Below, piece after piece: positions 8,125 to 16,440 of a stretch of 64,000 bases of DNA. The stretch comes from Limimonas halophila (GTDB lineage Bacteria > Pseudomonadota > Alphaproteobacteria > Kiloniellales > Rhodovibrionaceae). The stretch lies in assembly GCF_900100655.1 (NCBI RefSeq), contig NZ_FNCE01000010.1, positions 1 through 64,000 of the forward strand. The letters run 5' to 3'. The position numbers were made by a program, and so were the translations under genes. Under the pieces are notes generated by a model. The model was given only the letters and a program-made list of their open reading frames with translations. It was not told the origin of the DNA and did not search any database. Every line of letters begins with the position of its first letter. Positions within the stretch are counted from its first letter, which is position 1.

Positions 8125-9555
8125 ATGACACGCGAGCTTACGCCGGATCTCTGCATCATCGGCGGCGGGTCCGCCGGCCTCGCCATCGCCGCCGGGGCGC
8201 AGCAGATGGGGGCCGACTGCGTCCTCATCGAGCGCAACAAGATGGGCGGCGACTGCTTGAACTACGGCTGCGTGCCCTCGAAGGCGCTGCTCGCCGCCGG
8301 CCGCTCGGCGCAGCTGGAGAAGCTGGCACGCCAGTACGGCGTTCAGTACGGCGCGCCCACGATCGATTTCCAGGGCGTACACGACCACGTCCACGGCGTC
8401 ATCGCGGGCATCGCGCCGCACGACTCCGTGGAGCGCTTCGAGGGCCTGGGGGTCACCGTCCTCACCGAGCACGCGCGCTTTGCGGATGCGCGCACCGTGG
8501 AAGCCGGCGACGCCCGCGTGCGTGCCCGCCGCTTCGTCATCGCGACGGGCTCCGGTCCCATGGTCCCGCCCATTCCGGGCCTTGATCAGGTGCCCTACCT
8601 GACCAACGAGACGGTGTTCGAGCTGACCGAGCGCCCCGAGCACCTGATCGTCGTGGGGGGCGGCCCCATCGGCTCGGAGATGAGCCAGGCTTTCGCCAAC
8701 CTGGGCTCGCGGGTCAGCCTCGTGGACATGGCGCGCGTGCTGCCCAACGACGATCCCGAGGCCGCCGAGGTCGTGCGCGGCCAGCTCCGGGCCGACGGCG
8801 TGGAGATCCACGAGCAGGTCAAGGTCGCGGGCGTGGCCAAGGGCGCCGACGGCGGCGTCGAGGTGACGCTGGCGGACGCGGACGGCGAGCGCACCGTGGC
8901 CGGGAGCCACATCCTCGTCGCCGCTGGGCGTCGCACGAACCTGGACGGCCTCAACCTGGAGGCGGCCGGCATCGAGCACGCCAAGGGCAAGCTGACGGTC
9001 GACGACCGCCTGCGCACCACCAACAAGCGCGTGTTCGCCGCGGGCGACGCCGCCGGCAGCTATCAGTTCACTCACGCCGCCGCCTACCACGCGGGCGTGA
9101 TCATCAAGAACGCGCTCTTCCGCCTGCCCGCGAAGGCGGACCACAGCGCCCTGCCGTGGGTGACCTACACCCACCCCGAGTTGGCCCACGTGGGGCTGAG
9201 CGAGGCCAAGGCGCGCGAGCAGCACGGCGACTCCATCCGCGTGCTGCAGGCGCCCTTCGCCGACAACGACCGCGCCCGCACCGAACGCCGCACGGACGGC
9301 TTCGTGAAGGCGATCACCACGGCCAAGGGCCAGGTGCTCGGCTGCACGATCGTCGGGGAGTCCGCAGGCGAGTTGATCTACCCCTGGATCCTGGCGGTGC
9401 AGCAGAAGCAGAAGGTGGGACCGCTGGCGCAGATGATCGCGCCGTACCCCACGCTGGGCGAGGCGTCCAAGGGCGCGGCGGGGCAGTTCTACACGCCGAA
9501 GCTCTTCTCCGAGCGGACTCGCCGCATCGTGCGCTTCTTGGCAAAGCTCGGCTGA
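8125..9555 (+). CDS. FAD-dependent pyridine nucleotide-disulfide oxidoreductase (mercuric reductase/lipoamide dehydrogenase-like)
   Basis: The 476-aa protein has the FAD motif GGGSAGLA, the redox-active pair C44 and C49 in GGDCLNYGCVPSK, a second glycine motif for NAD(P)H (VGGGPIGSEM), the FAD-binding AAGDAAG segment and a C-terminal dimerisation domain. The region that in lipoamide dehydrogenase holds the catalytic His (HPT) reads APYPTLGE, with Tyr in its place, so it is not a standard lipoamide dehydrogenase. No N-terminal mercury-binding domain and no C-terminal Cys pair are present, so mercury reduction is unlikely. It is probably cytosolic or membrane-associated with the upstream TVP38-type protein; the disulfide substrate is unknown. 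Confidence 0.85.
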   Translation: MTRELTPDLCIIGGGSAGLAIAAGAQQMGADCVLIERNKMGGDCLNYGCVPSKALLAAGRSAQLEKLARQYGVQYGAPTIDFQGVHDHVHGVIAGIAPHDSVERFEGLGVTVLTEHARFADARTVEAGDARVRARRFVIATGSGPMVPPIPGLDQVPYLTNETVFELTERPEHLIVVGGGPIGSEMSQAFANLGSRVSLVDMARVLPNDDPEAAEVVRGQLRADGVEIHEQVKVAGVAKGADGGVEVTLADADGERTVAGSHILVAAGRRTNLDGLNLEAAGIEHAKGKLTVDDRLRTTNKRVFAAGDAAGSYQFTHAAAYHAGVIIKNALFRLPAKADHSALPWVTYTHPELAHVGLSEAKAREQHGDSIRVLQAPFADNDRARTERRTDGFVKAITTAKGQVLGCTIVGESAGELIYPWILAVQQKQKVGPLAQMIAPYPTLGEASKGAAGQFYTPKLFSERTRRIVRFLAKLG

Positions 9556-9636
9556 CGCGCTATTGCGGACGCAAGCACCTACCACGCACGTGGATGGTGC
9601 GGTCGCCCCGAACAGGAAGGGGTGCATCCGTACAGC

Positions 9637-11055
9637 ATGTCGCGCATCCGTTTGCCGAGCGCCGTCAAGAGCCTGTCCGCGCGCCTGCTCGTGCTGACGA
9701 TCTTTTTCGTCATGCTGGCGGAAGTGCTGACCTACGTTCCCTCCATCGCGCGCTTTCGCATGACCGAGCTGCAGGACCGCCTGCAGGCCGCCCATCTGGC
9801 CGTCATGGCCGCGCAGGACAGCGAACGGCTCTCGCCGAAGGCGGAAGCGGGCATGCTGCGCGAGGCGCAGGTTTACGCCGTCGAGCTGCACCGGCCGGAT
9901 GGAACCGTGCGCAGCCTCGGCACCAGCGCTCATGTCACGCCCGCGCAGACCTATGACCTGCGCCGAGCCGGCCTTGTGGACATGGTCGGGAACGCCTTCG
10001 ACACCCTTTTTACCGGTGGCGATCGGCGGTTGCGCGTCATCGGGCCGGTGCCCGGCCGTGACGACGCCGTGCTCACCGTAGACCTGGACGAAGGGCCCCT
10101 GCGCGCGGCCATGATCGATTACAGCGAGCGCATCCTGGCGCTGTCGCTGGTCATCTCCATCTTCACGGCCACGCTCGTCTACATCGCGCTCACGCTGCTG
10201 ATGGTGCGGCCCATGCGCCGGCTGACCGACAGCATGATGCGCTTCCGCGAAGACCCGGAGAACCCGGACAGCGTCATCACCGCCTCGGGGCGCGACGACG
10301 AGATCGGCACCGCCGAGGCCGAGCTGGCGTCCATGCAGGAGCGCCTGACGAATGCGCTGCGCCAGAAGGAGCGCATGGCCGCGCTGGGCGTGGCCGTGAC
10401 CAAGATCAACCACGATCTCAAGAACATCCTCGCCACGGCGCGCTTGGTGTCCGACCGCATGGGCGAGAGCGAGGACCCCGAGGTCGCGCGCATGGCGCCG
10501 CGGCTGGTCAAGACGATCGACCGCGCGGTGAACCTGTGCGTGCAAACCCTCACCTACGCCCGCGAAGGGCCGGTGCAGCTGGATCTCGACACGGTCGACC
10601 TGAACGCGTTGGTAAGTGAGGTGGCGGCCGGACTGCCCGTTGCCGCGCCGGATCAGGTGCGCGTGGACAACGAGCTGCCCGAGGGCTTCACGGCGACGGC
10701 GGACCGCGAGCAGCTCTACCGCGTCTTCGCCAACATCGCCCAGAACGCCGTGGAGGCCGGCGCGACGCACCTGCGCGTCCACGGCGGCCGGAAGGCGCGG
10801 CGCACGCTCGTCTGCATCTCGGACAACGGGCCCGGGCTGCCGCCCACGATTCAGGACACGGTGTTCCAGCCGTTCCAGACCGCGGGCAAGACCGGCAGCA
10901 GCGGCCTCGGGCTCGCGATCGCGCGGGATCTGGTGCGCGCCCACGGCGGCGAGATCACGGTCGTCAGCACCAGCGGCGAGGGCACGGAGTTCCGCATCGA
11001 TTTGCCGGACCGCGCCGCTGCGGCGCAGGCCGTGCCGCGGGCTGCGGCGGGCTGA
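9637..11055 (+). CDS. Membrane sensor histidine kinase with HAMP domain
   Basis: About 472 aa. There is a membrane helix at residues 15-33, a periplasmic domain of about 130 residues, a second helix at 164-190, a HAMP linker, and a dimerisation helix with the phospho-accepting His at about residue 259 in KINHDLKN. The catalytic domain has an N box (NIAQNAVEAG), a G1 box (SDNGPGLP) and a G2 box (GSSGLGLA). The H box is of the NHDLKN type rather than SHELRTP. ATG 9637 is chosen; GTG 9622 is the alternative and lies nearer to AGGAAGG. No response regulator gene is adjacent, so the partner and stimulus are unknown. Confidence 0.87.
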   Translation: MSRIRLPSAVKSLSARLLVLTIFFVMLAEVLTYVPSIARFRMTELQDRLQAAHLAVMAAQDSERLSPKAEAGMLREAQVYAVELHRPDGTVRSLGTSAHVTPAQTYDLRRAGLVDMVGNAFDTLFTGGDRRLRVIGPVPGRDDAVLTVDLDEGPLRAAMIDYSERILALSLVISIFTATLVYIALTLLMVRPMRRLTDSMMRFREDPENPDSVITASGRDDEIGTAEAELASMQERLTNALRQKERMAALGVAVTKINHDLKNILATARLVSDRMGESEDPEVARMAPRLVKTIDRAVNLCVQTLTYAREGPVQLDLDTVDLNALVSEVAAGLPVAAPDQVRVDNELPEGFTATADREQLYRVFANIAQNAVEAGATHLRVHGGRKARRTLVCISDNGPGLPPTIQDTVFQPFQTAGKTGSSGLGLAIARDLVRAHGGEITVVSTSGEGTEFRIDLPDRAAAAQAVPRAAAG

Positions 11056-11158
11056 CACGGCCGCGCCGTGCGCCGAAACGGTGGGCGGCGGGAGTGCGCG
11101 TGTGTAAACTGCGCGCGGGAATCGCCCCGCTTTTTCGGACAACGGACGTTTCGACGGC

Positions 11159-11575
11159 ATGGATTTGTGGACGCGCTACACCTTGATCGGCGTCGCCATC
11201 GCGATCGCCGCGGTCATCGGGCTGAGCATGGCCGCCGGGGCGGAGACCAGCCGCGGCTACGGCTTCGGCCTGCTGATCTTCGCCGTGGCGGTGCTGCTCG
11301 AATTCCGTGTCGTGAACGCGTACTTCGACGCGCGCGACGGCCGTACGGCCAAGATCCTGCCGCGCGTGGACGAGATCACGCCGGCCAGCTTCGAGGGGCG
11401 CGTGATGGCGGGCGCCGGAAGCGCGGTCGTGGCCGTCGCGGTCGGGCTGTCCATGGCGGCGGGCGCGGCGCCGTCCAGCTTCAGCTACGCGCTGGGGCTG
11501 CTGATCTTCGCCGCCGCCGTCGGCTACATTTTCCTGCTCATCAAAAAGCACTTCGACAACCGCGACGCGGCCTGA
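11159..11575 (+). CDS. Small inner-membrane protein made of two similar halves
   Basis: The 138-aa protein contains an internal duplication. Residues 16-60 and 93-137 both follow the pattern GLSMAAGA, then a variable turn, then GLLIFAxAV, then a hydrophobic helix ending in a charged FDxRD tail. About four transmembrane helices are predicted by eye. No family is recognised and no strong ribosome binding site is seen before ATG 11159. It lies about 100 bases after the sensor kinase on the same strand, so co-transcription is possible. It is most likely an expressed gene because the half-repeats are conserved at the protein level. Confidence 0.6.
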   Translation: MDLWTRYTLIGVAIAIAAVIGLSMAAGAETSRGYGFGLLIFAVAVLLEFRVVNAYFDARDGRTAKILPRVDEITPASFEGRVMAGAGSAVVAVAVGLSMAAGAAPSSFSYALGLLIFAAAVGYIFLLIKKHFDNRDAA

Positions 11576-11611
11576 CGGCGCGGTGCCCGAACCTCTCGGA
11601 TCGCGCCCCAT

Positions 11612-11664
11612 CCCCCGGTGAATACAGCCGCGCAGAAGTGCGAGCGTAGGGGTTAAGCAGCCCA
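11612..11664. repeat. 53-bp direct repeat, copy 1
   Basis: This begins CCCCCGGTGAATACAGCCGC and ends with GGGGTTAAGCAGCCCA. It matches 11705-11757 apart from a few substitutions. An internal small inverted repeat CGCA-GAAG-TGCG is conserved. It is intergenic, between the duplicated membrane protein gene and lysR. Confidence 0.85.
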
Positions 11665-11704
11665 CCAGTGTTCGCCGTGCACCAGCCGGCTCGGTGAGAC
11701 CCAG

Positions 11705-11757
11705 CCCCCGGTGAATACAGCCGCGCAGAAGTGCGAACGCAGGGGTTAAGCTGCCCA
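11705..11757. repeat. 53-bp direct repeat, copy 2, overlapping the end of the LysR gene
   Basis: This is the second copy, 93 bp after the first. Its right end includes the minus-strand stop codon and the last few codons (Trp-Ala-Ala) of the LysR gene. Copy 1 would encode the same Trp-Ala-Ala-stop, so the element may have been duplicated from the gene end. Confidence 0.85.
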
Positions 11758-12609
11758 CAGCTTATCGCGGATCATGTCGTAGAGCCGCCGCGCGGGTTCG
11801 GAGGGCCGGCCGGGCGCGCGGTGCAGCGCGATTTCGATGGCGGGCAGGGACGGCAACCCGCTGTTTTCGTCCAGCGCGCGCATCTCCGGCGTCACCATGT
11901 TCACCGTTGTCGGGGACACGGCGAGGCCGGCGCGCACCATGGCCTGCTGGCCGGTTACGCTCTTGCTGGTGTAGATGACCCGCCACCGCCGGCCCGCTTC
12001 GGTCAGTGCGCGCGTGGCGTGTTCGCGGAAGACGCAGGCCTCGCGCGGATAGACCGCCAGCGGCAGCGGATCGGCGTGCTCGATGGCGCGCGAGCGCGCG
12101 GCGCTCCACACCAGGGGCTCGCGCCGCAGGGCCTCGCCGCCAGGGCTGCGGGTCTGGCGCGTGACGAGAGCGAGATCGAGATCGCCGCGGCGCACGCGGT
12201 CCACCAGGGAGACCGAGAGGTCGCAGCGCACGTCCAGGTTCACCGAGGGGTGCGCTTCCGAGAAGTCCCGCAGCGTCTCCGGCAGGTAGAACGCGTAGTC
12301 GTCGGGGATGCCCAGGCGCACCGCGCCCGACAGCGCCGCGCCCGTGAGATCCCGCCACGCCTCGTCGTTCAGGCGCACGAGTTCGCGGGCGTGGGTTTGC
12401 AGGCGCTCGCCGTCCACGGTCAGGCGCACGCTGCGGCCCTCGCGGTGGAAGACGGGCGTGCCGAGATCCCGCTCCAGCCGGCGGATCTGCATGCTCACCG
12501 TCGATTGCGTCGTGCCCAGCACCGAGGCCGCGGCGGTGAAGCTTCCCGCCTCCACGACCGTGAGAAAGGTGCGCAGCACGTCCAGGTCGAAGCTGTTGGC
12601 CGTGGTCAT
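11746..12609 (-). CDS. LysR-type transcriptional regulator
   Basis: About 287 aa, with the classic N-terminal winged helix (LDVLRTFLTVVEAGSFTAAA, then TQSTVSMQIRRLE). It is followed by the two-lobed LysR substrate-binding domain. ATG 12609 places the helix-turn-helix right at the N-terminus; ATG 12651 would add 14 residues. It is transcribed divergently from an EamA transporter gene 125 bases away. By the usual LysR logic it probably controls that gene and itself from the shared intergenic region. The inducer is unknown. Its stop codon lies inside a repeat. Confidence 0.9.
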   Translation of the reverse strand: MTTANSFDLDVLRTFLTVVEAGSFTAAASVLGTTQSTVSMQIRRLERDLGTPVFHREGRSVRLTVDGERLQTHARELVRLNDEAWRDLTGAALSGAVRLGIPDDYAFYLPETLRDFSEAHPSVNLDVRCDLSVSLVDRVRRGDLDLALVTRQTRSPGGEALRREPLVWSAARSRAIEHADPLPLAVYPREACVFREHATRALTEAGRRWRVIYTSKSVTGQQAMVRAGLAVSPTTVNMVTPEMRALDENSGLPSLPAIEIALHRAPGRPSEPARRLYDMIRDKLWAA

Positions 12610-12733
12610 GCGTGCGGCGCTCAACTCATCGCCGTGTTTGATCGAAGCCATCACGGAGATGTCCTACCGCGATGGTCCGTTCCGACTTAGGTGTGCGCTG
12701 GCTTCAGGGTCAAGGCACGCAGGGAGGTCGGTC

Positions 12734-13648
12734 ATGCAGCGGCGTATTCTGGACGGAACGGCAGCCTGGACGGCGAGCGAAATCCGGGCATTCGCGGCAG
12801 CGGTTTTCGCGGTGGTTCTCTGGGGGCTGCTGCCGGTGCTGCGCGAGCACGCCGCGAGCGTGCCGGCGATGCAGATGACGGCGCTGGCGCTGGCCTGCGC
12901 GGCGCTGGTGGCGAACCTCTCGGGCGGCCAGCGCGAAACCGGCGAGAGCGGCTCGGCGCACGTGGACGTGCGCACCTGGTTCGTGCTCTCGGGGGCGCTG
13001 GTGGGCGCCATCGTGTTCTACTTCCTGGGGCTCAACGCGGCGCCGGCGGCGCAGGTGACGCTGATCACCTACATCTGGCCGCTGATGTTCGTGGCCGCCA
13101 GCGAGGTGCTCACCGTCGGCCGCGTGCGCGCGGTGGTGCTGCTGGGCGCGCTGATCGCCTTCGCCGGCGCCGCGGTGCTGATCGCGCGCGACTGGGACGG
13201 CGGCATCGTGGCCGGGCACGCCGCCGGCTACGCGGCGGGGCTGGCCAGCGGCGCGTGTTGGACGGTGTATTCCCTGATCGTGCGCGGCCGGCAGGCGCTG
13301 GGCGCCGGCTTCTTTCCGCGCCTGTTCACGCTGGGCGCGCTTATCGCCGGGGCGCTCCACCTGTGGATCGAGCCCACGGCGTGGCCCATCGCGCCGGAGG
13401 CCATGCTGATCGCGGCGGCGATCGGCGCGGGCCCGTACGGCCTGGCCTTCATCGCCTGGGCGCACGGCATCCGCTACGGCCCGGTGCGCGCGGTCGGGGC
13501 GCTGACCTACGCCGTTCCCATCATCGCCAGCGCCTTCCTGGTGGCGCTCGGCCTGGCGGAGCCGTCGTGGCGCCTGGTGGTGGCGACGCTTGCCGTGATT
13601 GCCGGGGTCGCGGTGACCAGCCGCGGCAGCCGGCCCAAGGCGGCCTGA
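12734..13648 (+). CDS. EamA/DMT family transporter
   Basis: The 304-aa integral membrane protein has ten hydrophobic helices arranged as two EamA repeats of about 140 residues each, the drug/metabolite transporter plan. The first half ends near VLIARDWDGG and the second starts at about residue 165. GGGAGG lies just before ATG 12734. Members export amino acids, metabolites or drugs through the inner membrane. The substrate is unknown; the divergent LysR gene suggests inducible export. Confidence 0.88.
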   Translation: MQRRILDGTAAWTASEIRAFAAAVFAVVLWGLLPVLREHAASVPAMQMTALALACAALVANLSGGQRETGESGSAHVDVRTWFVLSGALVGAIVFYFLGLNAAPAAQVTLITYIWPLMFVAASEVLTVGRVRAVVLLGALIAFAGAAVLIARDWDGGIVAGHAAGYAAGLASGACWTVYSLIVRGRQALGAGFFPRLFTLGALIAGALHLWIEPTAWPIAPEAMLIAAAIGAGPYGLAFIAWAHGIRYGPVRAVGALTYAVPIIASAFLVALGLAEPSWRLVVATLAVIAGVAVTSRGSRPKAA

Positions 13649-13762
13649 GCGGCTCCGGCATGCTCCTTTCGGGATCGGCTCGCGTCCGCTAGACTCAAGT
13701 TAATCGGAATGCAACCCGCGTAGCCGTACGAAGACGCCGGGCGGGTCCGAGGGGGAGCGAGC

Positions 13763-15022
13763 ATGGCGCTGGATCCGGACAAGGCGCAGACCATTTGCGA
13801 CCGCATTGCGGGCGAGTTGGACCTGACCGTGTCCTTCATGGGGGAGGGCGGGGAGATCTTCGCCTCCTCCGCCCGCGAGCGCATCGGCTCGAAGCACCGC
13901 ATCGCCGCCGAGGTCATGGCGGGCCACAGCGACTGCCGCGACGTCTCCGCCGAGGAGGCGGCCCGCAGCGAGGCCATGCGCGAGGGGCGCAACATCGCCC
14001 TGGACGTGGACGGCGAGCGCGTCGCCAGCCTGGGCGTGGCCGGGCCGCTGCAGTTCGCGCGGCCGCTGGCGAACGTGGCGCGCGAGTGGGCGCGTTCCCT
14101 CATGCGCGAGGATCAGGCGCGCGCCGAACGCGACGCCGCCCTCAAGCGGCTGGGCGAGAGCCTGCGCGACGACATGGGTGCCGCCGTCCGCGAGGTCGAC
14201 GACAGCGTGCGCGCGCTCACCGACGCCTTCGACAGCGTCAGCCGGCACCATTCGACGGTGCTGGCGGATGTGAGCAGCACGCGCGAGGCCACGGAAAGCG
14301 TGCGCGCGCATCTGGACGAAATGCGCCAGCGCGCGGAGGCTCTGTCGGAATCAGCCAACACCGTCACCAGCGCGGTCAAGGAAGCCGGCAGCAGCGCGGC
14401 CGAGGCGCGCTCGGAGGCCGACGACGCCAGCGAGGTCATGGACAAGCTGCGCACCGCCGCCGACGAGATCGGCAAGGTCGTCGACCTCATCAATTCCATC
14501 GCGCGCCAGACCAACCTCCTGGCGCTCAACGCCACGATCGAGGCGCAGCGGGCGGGCGAGGCCGGCAAGGGCTTCGCCGTCGTCGCCGACGAGGTGAAGA
14601 GCCTGTCCAACCAGACCACGCAGGCGACCGAGACCATCGGCCAGCACGTGCAGGAGCTGCGCGAGCGCACCGCCGCCGTCGACGAGCGGCTGCAGCGCGT
14701 GGTGCGTGCCGTGCACGGCGTCGAGGAGACGAACACGCGGATCGACACCACGGCCGCAGAGGCGGCGCGGCTCGTGGGCGAGATCGCGGACGGCGTGCAG
14801 CAGGCGGGCGCGCAGGGCGAAGCCGCGGGGGAGCGCTCGCGCTCGGCGGAGGATGCCGCCGGCAGCGCCGACCGCGACATTCAGGCCGTCGCCGGGGTCG
14901 GAGAAACGGCCCTCACGGCTGTCGCCAAGCTGCGCGAGCACCTGGACGCGACCGTGCGCGAACTGGGCGCTGCTGGCGCCGGAAGCGCCGCCGAGAACGC
15001 GGGTACGGCGGCAGCTGCGTAG
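13763..15022 (+). CDS. Soluble methyl-accepting chemotaxis protein with N-terminal sugar-diacid recognition-like domain
   Basis: The 419-aa protein has no membrane segment. Residues 1-115 resemble the Diacid_rec sensor domain of CdaR-type regulators. Residues 125-405 form a long coiled coil with the MCP signalling tip around [22 protein letters not shown]. The tip carries Gln where most receptors have Ala (EAAR). It should assemble with CheA/CheW in the cytosol and sense an internal ligand, perhaps a sugar acid. The ligand is an inference from the domain. No che genes lie nearby, so it works with a chemotaxis array encoded elsewhere. Confidence 0.85.
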   Translation: MALDPDKAQTICDRIAGELDLTVSFMGEGGEIFASSARERIGSKHRIAAEVMAGHSDCRDVSAEEAARSEAMREGRNIALDVDGERVASLGVAGPLQFARPLANVAREWARSLMREDQARAERDAALKRLGESLRDDMGAAVREVDDSVRALTDAFDSVSRHHSTVLADVSSTREATESVRAHLDEMRQRAEALSESANTVTSAVKEAGSSAAEARSEADDASEVMDKLRTAADEIGKVVDLINSIARQTNLLALNATIEAQRAGEAGKGFAVVADEVKSLSNQTTQATETIGQHVQELRERTAAVDERLQRVVRAVHGVEETNTRIDTTAAEAARLVGEIADGVQQAGAQGEAAGERSRSAEDAAGSADRDIQAVAGVGETALTAVAKLREHLDATVRELGAAGAGSAAENAGTAAAA

Positions 15023-15119
15023 CCCCGGGTCGCGCTCACCACCCACGACGGTTTGACGCTCCGGCCCGGCGTGGCGACACTGTTGCAAGATGCGTGTTTA
15101 GGGCAGGTGAGGATCGCGC

Positions 15120-15875
15120 GTGGGTCGAGGGGGGACAAGCCGACGCGCCGTGGCGGCGATGCTTGTGCTGGTGCCGGCCGTGGCGAGCGCCGAGCCGCTG
15201 TCGCTGGTGACCGGGCCCGGCTACGAGCCCTTCGCCGACCCCGACCTGCCCCACGGCGGCGTGGCCACGCGCGTCGTCCGCGCGGCCTTCGCGGCTGCCG
15301 GGCGCGAGGTCACGGTGAGCTACATGCCGTGGAAGCGCGGCTACCGGGCCACCCTGGCCGGGGAGTTCGCCGCCACCTATCCCTACGTTCATACCCCCGA
15401 GCGGGCGCGGAAGCTGCGCTACAGCCAGCCGATCGTGGAGACGAAGGCCAAGGCCTGGGTCCTGGAGGGCCATTCGCTTGCCGTGTCCGAGCCGCGCCAG
15501 CTCGACGGCACGACCGCGTGCCTGCCCGACGGCTACGCGCCGTCGAGCGCCACTGCGGCGGCGTACGCCGATGGCGCGATCGAGCGGCTCAGCCCGGGCT
15601 CGATGCGTGCCTGTTTCCGCTTGCTGCGGCGCGGCCGCGTGGACTTCGTGGAAACCAACCGCCCGGTCATGATCGCCAGCGCGTCCGCCGTGTTTCGGGA
15701 CCTGGACGGGATTCGGCCGCTGCCGTTCGTGCTGGAGAAAAACGCGCTGCATCTGGTGGCGCCGCGCTCGGCGGCGGCCGCGCAGGACGTCATCGACACC
15801 TTCAACCGCGGCCTGGAAAAGCTGAAAGCCAGCGGTCGCTACGACGGGATGCTGGACACCTATCTGGCGGAGTGA
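15120..15875 (+). CDS. Periplasmic amino acid-type solute-binding protein (SBP_bac_3-like), orphan
   Basis: The 251-aa protein has a Sec signal peptide ending AVASA and then a two-lobed binding-protein fold: an N-terminal GPGYEPFAD segment, MPWKRGY, and a YSQPIVETKA core. The start is GTG 15120, with AGGTGAGGA at 15105-15113. No permease or ATPase genes flank it, so it may feed a transporter encoded elsewhere or act as a ligand-presenting sensor subunit. Two Cys residues about 25 apart in the second lobe could form a disulfide. Confidence 0.75.
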   Translation: MGRGGTSRRAVAAMLVLVPAVASAEPLSLVTGPGYEPFADPDLPHGGVATRVVRAAFAAAGREVTVSYMPWKRGYRATLAGEFAATYPYVHTPERARKLRYSQPIVETKAKAWVLEGHSLAVSEPRQLDGTTACLPDGYAPSSATAAAYADGAIERLSPGSMRACFRLLRRGRVDFVETNRPVMIASASAVFRDLDGIRPLPFVLEKNALHLVAPRSAAAAQDVIDTFNRGLEKLKASGRYDGMLDTYLAE

Positions 15876-15889
15876 CGCCGGCCCGGGCG

Positions 15890-16270
15890 TCAGGCGGCGT
15901 TTTCCGCCGCCTCGCGCACACGCCGGCTGGCGCGAGCGGCCACGCTGGGCGCGTAGAGGACCGAGAGCGCCGGCTCTTCCGCGTGCCCCGGATTGACCAC
16001 ACCCATCGGGCCGTTTTCGCCGCCGTAGGCCGGGGCTTCCTCGGCGCTCAGCCGTTCCACCCAATACAGGCTGGGATCGGCGAACCCGCCGCTCCCGCCG
16101 GGCGCTTCGTTGCCGACATGGCGCGGCACGTAAATCTCCTCGGCGTCGGCCGCAAGCACGCGGGCCATCGCCGCCGAGGGCGCGCGAACCACGACGTCGT
16201 GCCAGATCCGCCGGTCCTGCCAGCGGCTGTCGGTCCGGTCGGCCACCGGGACAAAGCGCCAGAGCGGCAT
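15890..16270 (-). CDS. Conserved hypothetical protein, cytosolic
   Basis: The 126-aa protein begins MPLWRFVPVADRTDSRW, with a strong GGGGGAG ribosome binding site before ATG 16270. It has no signal peptide or membrane helix. The N-terminal half (WRFVPVADRTDSRWQDRRIW, then an Ala-rich helix MARVLAA) looks like a compact alpha/beta domain; the C-terminus is Ala/Arg-rich. I do not recognise a family. It converges with the binding-protein gene, only 14 bases from its stop. Confidence 0.65.
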   Translation of the reverse strand: MPLWRFVPVADRTDSRWQDRRIWHDVVVRAPSAAMARVLAADAEEIYVPRHVGNEAPGGSGGFADPSLYWVERLSAEEAPAYGGENGPMGVVNPGHAEEPALSVLYAPSVAARASRRVREAAENAA

Positions 16271-16440
16271 GGTTACTCCCCCGCAGGTCACGCCCGACCG
16301 GCGCGGATACCGTACGGCGCGGCGGCTGGCAAGGCCCCGCCGCGGGCGGCAGGCGGGGCCGGGTGCGGGTGTCCCGGGCGTTGACCGGGACGGTGCCGCG
16401 GCGTCACAACCGTGCGACGGGCAACCACCGCGGAGCGGGC

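Noticed and set aside
8008-11160. Open reading frame of 1050 codons on the minus strand
   Set aside because: Antisense to the reductase and kinase genes, which have clear motifs; low-complexity translation.
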